A DNA stretch of 64,000 nucleotides from UBA952 sp044361535 (GCA_044361535.1 JBIKIQ010000002.1:1-64000), one strand, 5' to 3'; counted from the first letter of the stretch, positions 26,117 through 35,156 are shown. Numbers and translations: made by a program. The notes: generated by a model not told the origin, from the sequence alone.

Positions 26117-26307
26117 GGGAGAATTCGATAAGTTAAGTAATTGAGGATCAGAATTTTATTCATAAAACAAATAAAAAGCAGATTCAAAATTACTATTTTT
26201 TTTAGAAAAGTGTAAGAAATTATTCCGAAAATCTGCTATCAATTGCAATGATTAATTTTCTTTGGGTGTCTTGAAATTGTTCTACAACAACCTGAATTTA
26301 ATTGGAA

Positions 26308-27318
26308 TTAACTCAACTGTCCACAAAGCATGCGGATTTCTAAAGCAGGCGGCCGGTTGTTGTATAAAATATTGTACACCGCGTGCAGGATAGGCATTTC
26401 AACATCAAATTTTTTATTTACCTCCATAAGGCTTTTTGTTGCATAGTATCCTTCGGCAATCATATTCATTTCCAATTGAGCTGACTTGACTGAATAACCT
26501 TTGCCAATCATAAATCCAAATGTTCTATTTCTTGAAAAATTTGAGTAGGCTGTTACCAATAGATCACCAAGGTAAGCACTTGTTTTTGTATCGCGATGTA
26601 CTTCGTGAATGGCGTCAATAAAACGCTCAATTTCTTGAATTGCATTTGAAATTAATACTGCTTGAAAGTTATCACCATATCCTAGTCCTGAACAAATTCC
26701 TGCAGCCAAGGCATAAACATTTTTTAAAATAGCAGAAATTTCAGTTCCGAATAAATCGTCTGATAAAGTTGTCTTCAAATAGCGACAAGCTAACAAATTT
26801 GCAATTTTACTTGCATGCCCTTCTTCGCTGCAAGCAATGGTTAAATAAGATAATCGCTCTAGTGCAACTTCTTCTGCGTGACAAGGACCACAAATGATTC
26901 CAATATTTGTGTATGGAGTACCAAATGTTTTATGAATGTACCTGGCTGGAATAGCATGAAATTGAGGTATAATTCCTTTAACGGCGGAAAAAACCACTTT
27001 TTCTTTTAATAAATCGGGAGAAATTGAACTTAAACTTTCGTGAAGAAACGCAGCAGGAGTAGCTAATATGACGTAATCAGCATGTAAAATCGTTTGTTCC
27101 AGATCTGTACTAACATGAACTTTATCCAAATCAAACTGAACAGATTGCAAATAGCGAGGATTGTGCTTATAGCGAAGTATATGACTCACCGCTTCCTCGC
27201 TTCTCATCCACCAATGAACTGTTGAAACGTTGTTTGTTAATAATTTGACTAAGGCAGTTGCCCAACTTCCTCCGCCAATTACAGCAACGACCTCATTTTT
27301 TTCTTGCTTCAATTCCAT
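26308..27318 (-). CDS. gpsA: NAD(P)-dependent glycerol-3-phosphate dehydrogenase
   Basis: GpsA (336 aa) reduces dihydroxyacetone phosphate to sn-glycerol 3-phosphate for phospholipid synthesis. The Rossmann dinucleotide loop is GGGSWATALVKLL at residues 15-27 (family GxGSWGTA). The catalytic Lys is in EISAILKNVYALAAGI, with GLGYGDN following. It starts 3 nt after the response-regulator stop, so the two form an operon. Nothing is missing from the active site. Confidence 0.95.
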   Translation of the reverse strand: MELKQEKNEVVAVIGGGSWATALVKLLTNNVSTVHWWMRSEEAVSHILRYKHNPRYLQSVQFDLDKVHVSTDLEQTILHADYVILATPAAFLHESLSSISPDLLKEKVVFSAVKGIIPQFHAIPARYIHKTFGTPYTNIGIICGPCHAEEVALERLSYLTIACSEEGHASKIANLLACRYLKTTLSDDLFGTEISAILKNVYALAAGICSGLGYGDNFQAVLISNAIQEIERFIDAIHEVHRDTKTSAYLGDLLVTAYSNFSRNRTFGFMIGKGYSVKSAQLEMNMIAEGYYATKSLMEVNKKFDVEMPILHAVYNILYNNRPPALEIRMLCGQLS

Positions 27319-27321
27319 CTA

Positions 27322-28491
27322 CTAAACTCTTGGATTAGCAAAAATTTTCACATCATTTGCTGTAATTACCGCATCGCACAAAATCACCAAGCGCTCGACG
27401 ATGTTTCTCAATTCACGAATATTACCTGTCCAGTCAATTTCCTGTAAAGCTACTACAGCAGACGGATCAAACTGCTTTCTGGTAATCCCTTGGTCGGTGC
27501 AAATGTGCGTCAAGAAATGTTCTGCAAGTAAAGGGATATCTAATTTTCTTTCGTTTAGACTTGGAACATGAATTAAAATAACCGCTAAACGATGATACAA
27601 ATCTTCACGAAAACGACCTTCGTTAATTTCTTTTCGTAAATCTTTATTTGTTGCAGCAACAACACGGCAATCTACTTTTACATCTCGCTCACTTCCAACG
27701 CGTTGAATAACATTCTCTTGCAAGGCTCTAAGTACTTTGGCCTGTGCACTTGCAGACATATCACCGATTTCATCAAGGAAGAGTGTTCCTCCTGAGGCAA
27801 TTTCAAATTTGCCTTTCTTATCTTTAACCGCAGAAGTAAATGCTCCTTTTTCGTGACCGAACAATTCGCTTTCAATCAATTCTGAAGGTATTGCTGCACA
27901 ATTAACTTCTATAAAAGGCATTTTGTTGCGGTTCGAATTTTCGTGTAAGGCACGAGCAACTAATTCTTTACCTGTTCCATTTCCTCCTGTTATTAGAACT
28001 CGGGCATCAGAGGGAGCGACTTTTTGAATCATCTCTTTAATTTTCTGAATCCCTTCTGTTTCTCCTATTATTGAGCTTCCTTTCAGCCTTTTAACAGTTG
28101 TTTTTAATACTTTAGTCTCTTCAACAAATCGGGTTTTATCTTTTGCATTTCGAATGGTAACTAAAATGCGATTTAGATCTAAAGGTTTCTCTATAAAATC
28201 AAAAGCTCCCTTTTTAATTGCTTGAACGGCGGTGTCAATATTGCCGTGACCACTAATCATAATAATTGGTGATTCAGATTTGGCTTTTACCAATTCCTCT
28301 AAAACCTCCATTCCATCAAGTATTGGCATTTTGATATCACAAAAAATGATGTCATATGCTTTTGCTAGCGCTTTCTCAAGACCCTCTTTGCCATTTTCAG
28401 CTTCATCAACTTCAAATTCTTCGAACTCTAAAATTTCGCGCAAAGTACGTCTAATAGCACGTTCATCATCAATAATTAAAATGCGACTCAT
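27322..28491 (-). CDS. Sigma-54-type response regulator lacking HTH
   Basis: A 389-residue NtrC-family regulator. The receiver domain spans residues 1-118 (acidic pocket Asp8/Asp9, phospho-acceptor Asp52, Lys102). The AAA+ domain spans about 138-375, with Walker A GGNGTGKE at 169-176 and Walker B FLDEIG near 240. Two things are odd. The sigma-54 contact loop GAFTGA reads GAFTSA (216-221). The protein stops about 20 residues after the AAA+ lid, so the Fis-type DNA-binding domain is absent. The stop is 3 nt before gpsA, so no detached HTH follows. I recall similar HTH-less relatives in Flavobacteria. It may act from solution or not on sigma-54 at all. No histidine kinase is adjacent. Confidence 0.88.
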   Translation of the reverse strand: MSRILIIDDERAIRRTLREILEFEEFEVDEAENGKEGLEKALAKAYDIIFCDIKMPILDGMEVLEELVKAKSESPIIMISGHGNIDTAVQAIKKGAFDFIEKPLDLNRILVTIRNAKDKTRFVEETKVLKTTVKRLKGSSIIGETEGIQKIKEMIQKVAPSDARVLITGGNGTGKELVARALHENSNRNKMPFIEVNCAAIPSELIESELFGHEKGAFTSAVKDKKGKFEIASGGTLFLDEIGDMSASAQAKVLRALQENVIQRVGSERDVKVDCRVVAATNKDLRKEINEGRFREDLYHRLAVILIHVPSLNERKLDIPLLAEHFLTHICTDQGITRKQFDPSAVVALQEIDWTGNIRELRNIVERLVILCDAVITANDVKIFANPRV

Positions 28492-28578
28492 TATTCAAAT
28501 TTTGAGGTGTAAAGATAATGGAAAATTACGATTTCCTGCTTTGTAACAATTGCTACAAATGGATCTAAATGAATTGAG

Positions 28579-28586
28579 TAATTTTG
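28579..28586 (+). promoter_or_regulatory. -7 box of DUF6132-rhodanese operon
   Basis: TAATTTTG fits TAnnTTTG. The predicted start near 28590 means the ATG at 28608, not the earlier in-frame TTG at 28584, begins translation. Confidence 0.6.
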
Positions 28587-28607
28587 TATTCTTATGAAAG
28601 AAAACCC

Positions 28608-28811
28608 ATGAAGTTAAGTACGGAAAATAGATTAATGATAATTGGAGGTGTCCTTGGAGTAGTTTTAGGCTTCTTGTATTATTATTTCATTGGTTGCGAA
28701 AACGGGTGCCCTATAAAATCAAATCCTTTTTTAATGTCTATCTATGGTGGAATAATGGGAGGAACAGGAGCATCTTTACTATATTCAATTGTCAAACCTA
28801 AAAAAAAATAA
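28608..28811 (+). CDS. Small membrane protein (DUF6132-like)
   Basis: A 67-residue inner-membrane protein with two predicted helices, MIIGGVLGVVLGFLYYYFI and FLMSIYGGIMGGTGASLLYS. They flank a short loop CENGCPIKSNP with two cysteines and end in a basic tail. The glycine spacing (GGVLG, GGIMGG) suggests helix packing. I associate this layout with small proteins found next to rhodaneses in Bacteroidota. It is one base from the rhodanese start, so a joint role in sulfur handling is plausible but inferred. Confidence 0.78.
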   Translation: MKLSTENRLMIIGGVLGVVLGFLYYYFIGCENGCPIKSNPFLMSIYGGIMGGTGASLLYSIVKPKKK

Positions 28812-28812
28812 T

Positions 28813-29073
28813 ATGAATTCATTTGAAGGAACTATAATTGATGTGCGCACCCCAGCCGAATTTATGGGAGGTCATGTTATTGGATCATTGAACATTCCGT
28901 TGCAAAATATAATAGAGCATGTGGAGGAGATCAAACAAATGAAAGAGCCAATTATTTTTTGTTGTGCAAGTGGTAACAGAAGCGGACAAGCATCCCACTA
29001 TTTTAAATCATTAGGGGTTAATTGCGAAAATGGAGGTTCTTGGATGGAAGTTCAAGGAAGTTTATCGTACTAA
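28813..29073 (+). CDS. Rhodanese-like sulfurtransferase
   Basis: An 86-residue single rhodanese domain: IIDVRTPAEFMGGHVIGSLNIP at the N-terminus and the active loop CCASGNRSGQA with the catalytic Cys at residue 51. No signal peptide is seen, so it is cytoplasmic. At 86 residues it is a minimal domain of the GlpE/PspE size class. The start at 28813 lies 1 nt after the DUF6132-like stop; a longer frame opening at 28789 would run inside that gene and is rejected. Confidence 0.92.
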   Translation: MNSFEGTIIDVRTPAEFMGGHVIGSLNIPLQNIIEHVEEIKQMKEPIIFCCASGNRSGQASHYFKSLGVNCENGGSWMEVQGSLSY

Positions 29074-29129
29074 TCAGCATTTTCTTGTTCTCGAATAATT
29101 TTTGGCATTAAGTCAATTATTATCATCTG

Positions 29130-29162
29130 AATTATCCAATAATTGGGTAGAATTTGATAATT
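29130..29162. repeat. Inverted repeat upstream of P-type ATPase gene
   Basis: AATTATC (29130-29136) and GATAATT (29156-29162) form a 7-bp inverted repeat with CCAATAATTGG between them. It lies in the 142-nt gap before the P-type ATPase and could be an operator or a weak terminator. Confidence 0.35.
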
Positions 29163-29215
29163 AAATTCATACAAAATCCCAATACCTTGTAGCCTGTGAT
29201 TTTTGGTTGCAACGT

Positions 29216-31714
29216 ATGGAAAATATCTTATTAAAAGGCTTGAATCCCTCTGAGGTAATAGAAAGTCGAAAACAGTTTGGATTTAATGAGCTTGAATATA
29301 AAGAACGAAAAAGGTACATTCAATTATTACTAGATGTATTGAAGGAACCAATGTTCTTATTGCTTTTAACCTGTGGAATCATTTATTTTATAATTGGTGA
29401 ATTTTCAGAGGCGGTGATCCTTTTATTTTGGGTGATAATGGTAGTCTTTATCACCTTTTATCAATACGCAAAAGCAGAGAAGGCACTTGCAGAATTAAAA
29501 AAGCTAGCAATATCCAAGGCCCATGTTATAAGAGATGGTGTTCAGATTAGCATACCAAGTAGGGAGATTGTTCCGAAGGATATTTTGATAATTCATCAAG
29601 GTGATCGAATTCCAGCAGATGGAGAAATTATAGAAGCCTCAAATCTATCGGTAGATGAATCAATTCTAACAGGTGAATCCCTGCCGGTTGAGAAAAAAGA
29701 AATGAATCAATATCCTGAAAAATCAACTGTTTATGGAGGAACTTTAGTAGTTAGCGGTAGAGCATTTATAAAAGTTTCACATACAGGAAAAAACAGTGAG
29801 TTTGGTAAAATTGGCAAGTCCTTGAAGGAAATTGAAATAGTCCCTGATAAACTACAACGAGAAATGCGAGGAATCGTAAACCGATTATTTATTTTAGGTG
29901 CACTCTTCAGTGTATTTGTAATTATTTCTTATTATTTGACAAGGGGGGATTTTATACAATCTCTACTAAATGGAATTGCAACAGCAATGGCAATGTTGCC
30001 AGAGGAATTTCCGGTGGTACTGACTGTTTTTTTATCCATTGGTGCTTGGCGTTTGTCTAAAATTAATCTTTTAACAAGAAAACCTTCAGCCATTGAAAAT
30101 TTAGGTTCTATTACAGCGCTGTGTTCTGATAAAACAGGAACTATCACCGAAAACAAGATGATTGTTTCTTCTATTTATATCCAAAATGAATTAATTAGTT
30201 TCGATGAATTTCAGTCTAAAAAAGCGCAAATAACACCGCTCATTGAGGCTTCCTTTTTTGCCTCACACGCGCAAACAATTGATCCTATGGAAAGGGCAAT
30301 TGAAGCATGTTACAAAACAATTCAATTAAATCTCAATAAACCTTTGCAATTGGTTAAGGAATATTTAATCACCCATGAAATGACAGCTATGACAAGGGTA
30401 TTAAAAACCGAAGATCAGCATTTAATTGTGTATTCTAAAGGAGCGCCGGAAACCATACTTTCACTTTGTAAAATGGAAGAAGTAGACCAAAAAAGAATTC
30501 TTGAAATAGTAAATGATGAAGCTAGGAAAGGTCAACGGATTTTAGCAGTTGCTAAAACAGCTTGGCTTACAGCAGATTTACCGAATAAACAAGCTGATTT
30601 TTTACTCGATTTTTTAGGCTTGATAGGCTTTGAAGATCCAATAAGGCAAGATGTGCCAAAAGCAATTGAAGAATGTAAAGAAGCTGGTATTAGGGTAATA
30701 ATGATAACTGGTGATTATCCGTCAACAGCCGAAAGTATTGCAAAAAAAGCAGGAATAATTGAAACAGATTCTATTTTAACAGGTTCCGATCTAGAAAAAA
30801 TGGATGATCAAGAGTTGGGGTTGAAGATAAAGTCCATTCATGTTTTTGCTCGCATTGTTCCAAATCAAAAGCTTCGAATCATTAAAGCCCTTCAAGGTAA
30901 TGGAGAAATTGTTGCAATGACCGGAGATGGAGTTAATGATGCACCCGCATTAAAGGCAGCAGATGTAGGAATTGCCATGGGCGATAAAGGAACTGATGTA
31001 GCACGTGAATCCGCAGCCTTGATTTTATTAGATGATCGTTTTAGCACTATTGTGGCCGCAATTCGGTCTGGTAGAAAAATCATGGACAATTTGGAAAAAG
31101 CAATGACTTATATTCTAGCTGTTCACGTCCCAATAGTTGGGCTCACTTTATTGCCTGCTTTTTTTTCCGAGCTACCAATAATATTGTTGCCTATGCATAT
31201 TGTTGTCCTCGAATTGATGATTGATCCAATTTGTTCCTTAGCCTTTGAGTCAGAAAAGGAAGAAAAGAATTTGATGAAACGTCCACCTAAGAATCCTAGA
31301 TTGACTTTTTTTGGTCGTGATAAAGTTTTAAATAGTATATTGATTGGGCTTTTATTGTTTTTGTTTACAACACTGGTTTATTTTGTTTCTCTCTATTTTG
31401 GATTTGTAGCCAATGAAATACGAACTCTTACTTTTTCGATGCTGATTTTTTGTGATATTTTTTTAGTCCTTTCAACCTTGTCAAAATCACGAACCATTAT
31501 CCAAGTTTTGCTTGAGAAAAATATTTCGTTATTGGTAATTCTTTTTATAACGCTGGCTTTCCTATTTGTGATGATTGAGAATAAATACTTAAATGAGCTT
31601 TTTCAATTTCAAAAAACCTCTTTCATTTATGTGATTTATGCATTTCTATTCTCAATAGTATTTGCGATTATCCTTGAAGGCATCAAATATTTTGAGCGAA
31701 AAAAAAACAATTAG
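29216..31714 (+). CDS. Cation-transporting P-type ATPase (P2-like)
   Basis: An 832-residue inner-membrane ion pump. The phosphatase loop TGESLPVEK, phosphorylation site DKTGT (Asp305), MITGDYP and hinge TGDGVNDAPALK are all present, with about 10 transmembrane helices. There is no N-terminal heavy-metal domain and no CPC motif, so it is not a P1B pump. Helix 4 reads LPEEFPVV where Ca2+ pumps have PEGLP, and helix 6 reads LMIDPICS. The ion, possibly Ca2+ or another hard cation, is therefore unsettled. The ATG at 29216 is preferred over an in-frame TTG at 29207. A one-mismatch -7 box (GATTTTTG, 29198-29205) precedes it. Confidence 0.92.
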   Translation: MENILLKGLNPSEVIESRKQFGFNELEYKERKRYIQLLLDVLKEPMFLLLLTCGIIYFIIGEFSEAVILLFWVIMVVFITFYQYAKAEKALAELKKLAISKAHVIRDGVQISIPSREIVPKDILIIHQGDRIPADGEIIEASNLSVDESILTGESLPVEKKEMNQYPEKSTVYGGTLVVSGRAFIKVSHTGKNSEFGKIGKSLKEIEIVPDKLQREMRGIVNRLFILGALFSVFVIISYYLTRGDFIQSLLNGIATAMAMLPEEFPVVLTVFLSIGAWRLSKINLLTRKPSAIENLGSITALCSDKTGTITENKMIVSSIYIQNELISFDEFQSKKAQITPLIEASFFASHAQTIDPMERAIEACYKTIQLNLNKPLQLVKEYLITHEMTAMTRVLKTEDQHLIVYSKGAPETILSLCKMEEVDQKRILEIVNDEARKGQRILAVAKTAWLTADLPNKQADFLLDFLGLIGFEDPIRQDVPKAIEECKEAGIRVIMITGDYPSTAESIAKKAGIIETDSILTGSDLEKMDDQELGLKIKSIHVFARIVPNQKLRIIKALQGNGEIVAMTGDGVNDAPALKAADVGIAMGDKGTDVARESAALILLDDRFSTIVAAIRSGRKIMDNLEKAMTYILAVHVPIVGLTLLPAFFSELPIILLPMHIVVLELMIDPICSLAFESEKEEKNLMKRPPKNPRLTFFGRDKVLNSILIGLLLFLFTTLVYFVSLYFGFVANEIRTLTFSMLIFCDIFLVLSTLSKSRTIIQVLLEKNISLLVILFITLAFLFVMIENKYLNELFQFQKTSFIYVIYAFLFSIVFAIILEGIKYFERKKNN

Positions 31715-31733
31715 TGAATTAATTGTACATTTG

Positions 31734-31845
31734 CTCTATCCAAAAGAGGAAAATATATTAGAAAAAAATAATCAATTTAAATTACTTGCGAATCATTGAT
31801 CCACAAGGAAATACTGTGGATATTAAGAAGATTGTGTTGCAATGA
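31734..31845 (+). pseudogene. Decayed T9SS C-terminal sorting domain
   Basis: In one frame from 31734 the bases read LYPKEENILEKK before a stop, resembling the start of a type A sorting domain (LYPNPxxxxL). In another frame, 31762-31845 reads NYLRIIDPQGNTVDIKKIVLQ and then stops, resembling its usual ending. The central part is missing. This looks like the remnant of a deleted T9SS cargo gene. The match is short and made by eye. Confidence 0.35.
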
Positions 31846-31850
31846 TTTGT

Positions 31851-31919
31851 CATCCCCCTAATTCCCCCCTCGAAGGGGGATACTTTCCTCCCTTGAGGGA
31901 GGATAAAGGAGGGTGATAA
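31851..31919. repeat. Interspersed repeat, double head-to-head copy B
   Basis: Two units in opposite orientation. A minus-oriented unit has a CCCCCCTCGAAGGGGG core at 31864-31879 and a CATCCCCCTA tail at 31851-31860. A plus-oriented unit has a perfect 8-bp stem TCCTCCCT-TG-AGGGAGGA at 31886-31903 and the tail TAAAGGAGGGTGATAAC. The family matches copies at 4607 and 63680. Confidence 0.75.
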
Positions 31920-31955
31920 CAAACTGTTAACTTATTTTAGGCCAATTCATCCATT

Positions 31956-32537
31956 TCAATGGATTTCATTTTTTAAAAACTCAATCATCTTCTGAAAAGC
32001 TCGAGCACGGTGACTGAATTTGTTTTTTTCTTCAAGTGGCATTTCAGCAAAGGTTTTAGATTCATTTTCAGGAATGAAAATAGGATCGTATCCAAAACCA
32101 AATTCTCCTCTTTTTTCTGTTATAATTTTTCCTTCCACTCTTCCTTCAAAGGAATATTCATTTTGCCCAATTAGTAGAGTTATTAAGGTTCTAAAACGAG
32201 CATTGCGATTGGGCATTCCTTGGAGTTTTGACAATACCTTTTCAATATTGTCTGAATCACTTTTTTGATCTCCGGCGTATCTTGCCGAAAAAACTCCAGG
32301 TTCAAAATTAAGTGCCTCTATTTCGAGTCCAGTATCGTCAGCAAAACAGAAATGACCTGTTTTCTCATAGATGGTTCGCGCTTTTATTTGAGAATTCTCA
32401 TCCAAGGTACTTCCCGTTTCATCAATTTCTTCATTAAAACCGATTTCAGTCAAAGAAAGAACTTCGAAAGTTTCTGGAAGTAAAGATTTTATTTCGTTAA
32501 CCTTATTTTGGTTATGACTGGCAAAAACAAGTTTCAT
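31956..32537 (-). CDS. rdgB: XTP/dITP pyrophosphatase (HAM1 family)
   Basis: A 193-residue nucleoside triphosphate pyrophosphatase that removes deaminated purine triphosphates (ITP, XTP) from the pool. Signatures are the N-terminal FASHNQNKVNEIKSLL, FADDTGLEIEAL near residue 65, GVFSARYAG, and GFGYDPIFIP near residue 148. Length is standard. It begins immediately after the ferredoxin reductase stop with no spacer, so the two are coupled. Confidence 0.96.
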   Translation of the reverse strand: MKLVFASHNQNKVNEIKSLLPETFEVLSLTEIGFNEEIDETGSTLDENSQIKARTIYEKTGHFCFADDTGLEIEALNFEPGVFSARYAGDQKSDSDNIEKVLSKLQGMPNRNARFRTLITLLIGQNEYSFEGRVEGKIITEKRGEFGFGYDPIFIPENESKTFAEMPLEEKNKFSHRARAFQKMIEFLKNEIH

Positions 32538-33548
32538 TTAAAATCCCTGAACGCCGTTTACCGTAGTATATTTCAATACATTCTTCTTGTCAGGATGTAT
32601 TCTAGCAAAAGCAGATTGAACAGCCAAAGTTCCTTCGTGGAAACCACATAAGATTAATTTTAATTTGTTCTCGTAGGTATTTACATCACCAATGGCATAA
32701 ATTCCAGGAATATTAGTTGAGTAATCCAAGGTATTCACTTTTATAGCACTCTTTTCAATTTCTAGTCCCCAATTAGCAATAGGACCTAAGCTAGGCTTCA
32801 AGCCGAAAAGAGGAATGAAATGATCAGTTTCTCGTTCAATTAAACCATTTGTTTGATGCGTAATTTGGACTTTCTCTAATCTTCCATCTCCGGAGAGACC
32901 CGTAACCTCTGCTTCGGTAATTAATGTAATTTCGCCTTTTTCAGACATATCAATTACTTTTTGAACGGAATCTAAATGACCTCTGAAAGAACTATTTCTA
33001 TGAACTAAAACTACTTCAGAAGCAATTTTATTTTCAGCTAAGAAAATTGACCAATCCAAGGCTGAATCTCCTCCTCCTGCTATTACGCAACGTTTACCTT
33101 GGTAGAAATTAGGATCTTTAATGATATATTCAATCCCTTTATCTTCAAAAGCTTCAATCTCTTCAATCGGCGGTTTTCTTGGTTCAAAAACACCAAGTCC
33201 ACCTGCAATCATTACGATAGGTGCCTCATGTTTTGTTCCTTTTACAGTGGTGACAATAAACTTGCCGTCTTCTGTTTTTTCAATGGTATTTGCTGCTTCA
33301 CCGAGAGTAAATCCTGGTTTAAATGGAGCAGCTTGTTCCATTAAATTATCAATGAGCTCGCCAGCTAATATGCTTGGAAATCCTGGGATATCATATATCG
33401 GTTTTTTAGGATAAATTTCCGAACATTGTCCTCCTGGTTGTGGGAGTGAGTCAATTAAATGGCACTTTAATTTAAGTAATCCTGCCTCAAATACTGTAAA
33501 AAGTCCAACTGGACCGGCTCCAATGATAATTATGTCTGTTTGAATCAT
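32538..33548 (-). CDS. Ferredoxin--NADP+ reductase, TrxR-like
   Basis: A 336-residue FAD/NAD(P)H flavoprotein of the YumC-type ferredoxin reductase family. The FAD Rossmann motif is IIGAGPVGLFTVFEAG (residues 7-22), then PGGQCSEIYPKKPIYDIPGFP near residue 38. The NADPH motif is VIAGGGDSALDWSIFL near residue 153, and YAIGDVNTYENKLKLI lies near residue 295. It lacks the CxxC of thioredoxin reductase, which supports ferredoxin reductase. It is first in the operon with rdgB. Confidence 0.92.
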   Translation of the reverse strand: MIQTDIIIIGAGPVGLFTVFEAGLLKLKCHLIDSLPQPGGQCSEIYPKKPIYDIPGFPSILAGELIDNLMEQAAPFKPGFTLGEAANTIEKTEDGKFIVTTVKGTKHEAPIVMIAGGLGVFEPRKPPIEEIEAFEDKGIEYIIKDPNFYQGKRCVIAGGGDSALDWSIFLAENKIASEVVLVHRNSSFRGHLDSVQKVIDMSEKGEITLITEAEVTGLSGDGRLEKVQITHQTNGLIERETDHFIPLFGLKPSLGPIANWGLEIEKSAIKVNTLDYSTNIPGIYAIGDVNTYENKLKLILCGFHEGTLAVQSAFARIHPDKKNVLKYTTVNGVQGF

Positions 33549-33620
33549 GAATAAAATCTAATAAAATAAAAACACATTGAAAATCAAATTGTTTTTCAAA
33601 CTTTCAAATGAGGGTAGAAA

Positions 33621-35153
33621 TTACTTCGCGTAATTAATTGATCTTTTTTCACGAATTACCGTCACTTTGACCTGTCCTGGATAAGTCATCTCTGTTTGAA
33701 TACGATGAGAAATGGTAAATGATAATTCATCAGCTTTTGCATCAGAAACTTTTTCAGCTTCTACCATTATTCTTAATTCTCTACCAGCTTGAATGGCGAA
33801 TGCACTTGAAACTCCATCATAGGACAATGCCAATGCTTCCAAGTCTTTAATTCGTTTGATATACGCATCAACAATTTCTCTACGTGCTCCTGGTCTTGCT
33901 CCTGAAACTGCATCACATACTTGAACGATAGGAGATATTAAAGAGGTCATTTCAATTTCGTCGTGGTGAGCTCCAATGGCGTTAAGTACTTCCGGTTTTT
34001 CACCATACTTTTCTGCTAATTTCATCCCAAGAATTGCATGCGGTAATTCAGGCTCTTCATCTGGAACTTTGCCAATATCATGTAATAATCCTGCTCTTTT
34101 TGCAATTTTAACGTTGAGTCCAAGTTCGGCTGCCATAATCGCACAAAGATTCGCAACTTCACGCGAATGTTGCAATAAGTTTTGACCGTAGGATGATCGA
34201 TATTTCATTCTACCTACCATTCTTGTTAACTCAGGATGTAATCCGTGAATTCCTAAATCGATACATGTCCTTCTTCCTGTTTCGGCAATTTCTTCTTCTA
34301 ATTGTTTTCTTGTTTTAGCAACAACTTCCTCAATACGGGCAGGGTGAATTCTTCCGTCAGAAACTAATTGATGCAAAGCTAAACGAGCAATTTCTCTTCT
34401 TACAGGATCAAAGCAAGAAAGAATAATTGCTTCAGGAGTGTCATCTACAACAATTTCTACACCTGTAGCTGCTTCGAGCGCTCGAATATTTCGTCCTTCA
34501 CGACCAATGATTCTTCCTTTAATTTCATCAGATTCGATATTGAATACAGAAACAGCATTTTCTACCGCTTGTTCGGTTGCAACACGTTGTATAGACTGTA
34601 TTACAATTTTACGAGCCTCACGATTTGCGTTTAATTTTGCTTCCTCAACAATTTCCTTAATGTGAGCATGAGCATTTGTTCGGGCTTCATCTTTTAATGC
34701 TTCCATTAACATGGTTTTAGCCTCTTCTGAAGGAAGTCCACTTATTTTGGATAATTCGGCAACACGTTTTTGCTGCATCTTATCCAATTCTTGACTTTTA
34801 ACCTCTAGCGATTGAATTTTTGTGTCAAGTTCTAATTGCTTTTTTTCGATGTCCTTTTCTTTTCTACCGAAATCTTCCATTTTCTGGTTGATCGATTTCT
34901 CCTTGTTTCGAATGCGATCCTCACCTGATTGAATTCTACGCTCTTTCTCCTTGATTGATACTTCGTGTTCCTCTTTCAATTTGAGAAAATTCTCTTTTGC
35001 CTGAAGGAGCTTATCTTTTTTGATATTCTCTCCTTCCAACTCGGCATCTTTGATTAATTTTTCGCGTTTGGATTTTAATACTGTTTGCTGGATGATTGCC
35101 ATTACCACACCTCCACCAATAAGACCCACTAATAGGCCAACTACAATTTGCAT
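33621..35153 (-). CDS. rny: Ribonuclease Y
   Basis: RNase Y (510 aa), a membrane-anchored endoribonuclease initiating mRNA decay. The N-terminal helix (residues 3-25) is followed by a coiled coil of about 120 residues rich in Lys and Glu. A KH domain then follows with GREGRNIRALEAATGVEI near residue 216, and an HD domain with AGLLHDIGKVPDEEPELPH near residue 356. All catalytic HD residues are visible. It ends an apparent three-gene operon with a coiled-coil protein and zapA. Confidence 0.96.
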   Translation of the reverse strand: MQIVVGLLVGLIGGGVVMAIIQQTVLKSKREKLIKDAELEGENIKKDKLLQAKENFLKLKEEHEVSIKEKERRIQSGEDRIRNKEKSINQKMEDFGRKEKDIEKKQLELDTKIQSLEVKSQELDKMQQKRVAELSKISGLPSEEAKTMLMEALKDEARTNAHAHIKEIVEEAKLNANREARKIVIQSIQRVATEQAVENAVSVFNIESDEIKGRIIGREGRNIRALEAATGVEIVVDDTPEAIILSCFDPVRREIARLALHQLVSDGRIHPARIEEVVAKTRKQLEEEIAETGRRTCIDLGIHGLHPELTRMVGRMKYRSSYGQNLLQHSREVANLCAIMAAELGLNVKIAKRAGLLHDIGKVPDEEPELPHAILGMKLAEKYGEKPEVLNAIGAHHDEIEMTSLISPIVQVCDAVSGARPGARREIVDAYIKRIKDLEALALSYDGVSSAFAIQAGRELRIMVEAEKVSDAKADELSFTISHRIQTEMTYPGQVKVTVIREKRSINYAK

Positions 35154-35156
35154 AAC

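Noticed and set aside
26117..26307. Long-range inverted repeat AGCAGATT/AATCTGCT as a possible small RNA
   Set aside because: The loop is about 45 nt of A/T-rich sequence and no promoter or terminator is evident; likely chance.
27319..27321. Frameshift explaining the missing HTH of the response regulator
   Set aside because: The following gene, gpsA, starts 3 nt after the stop and none of its frames encodes an HTH there.
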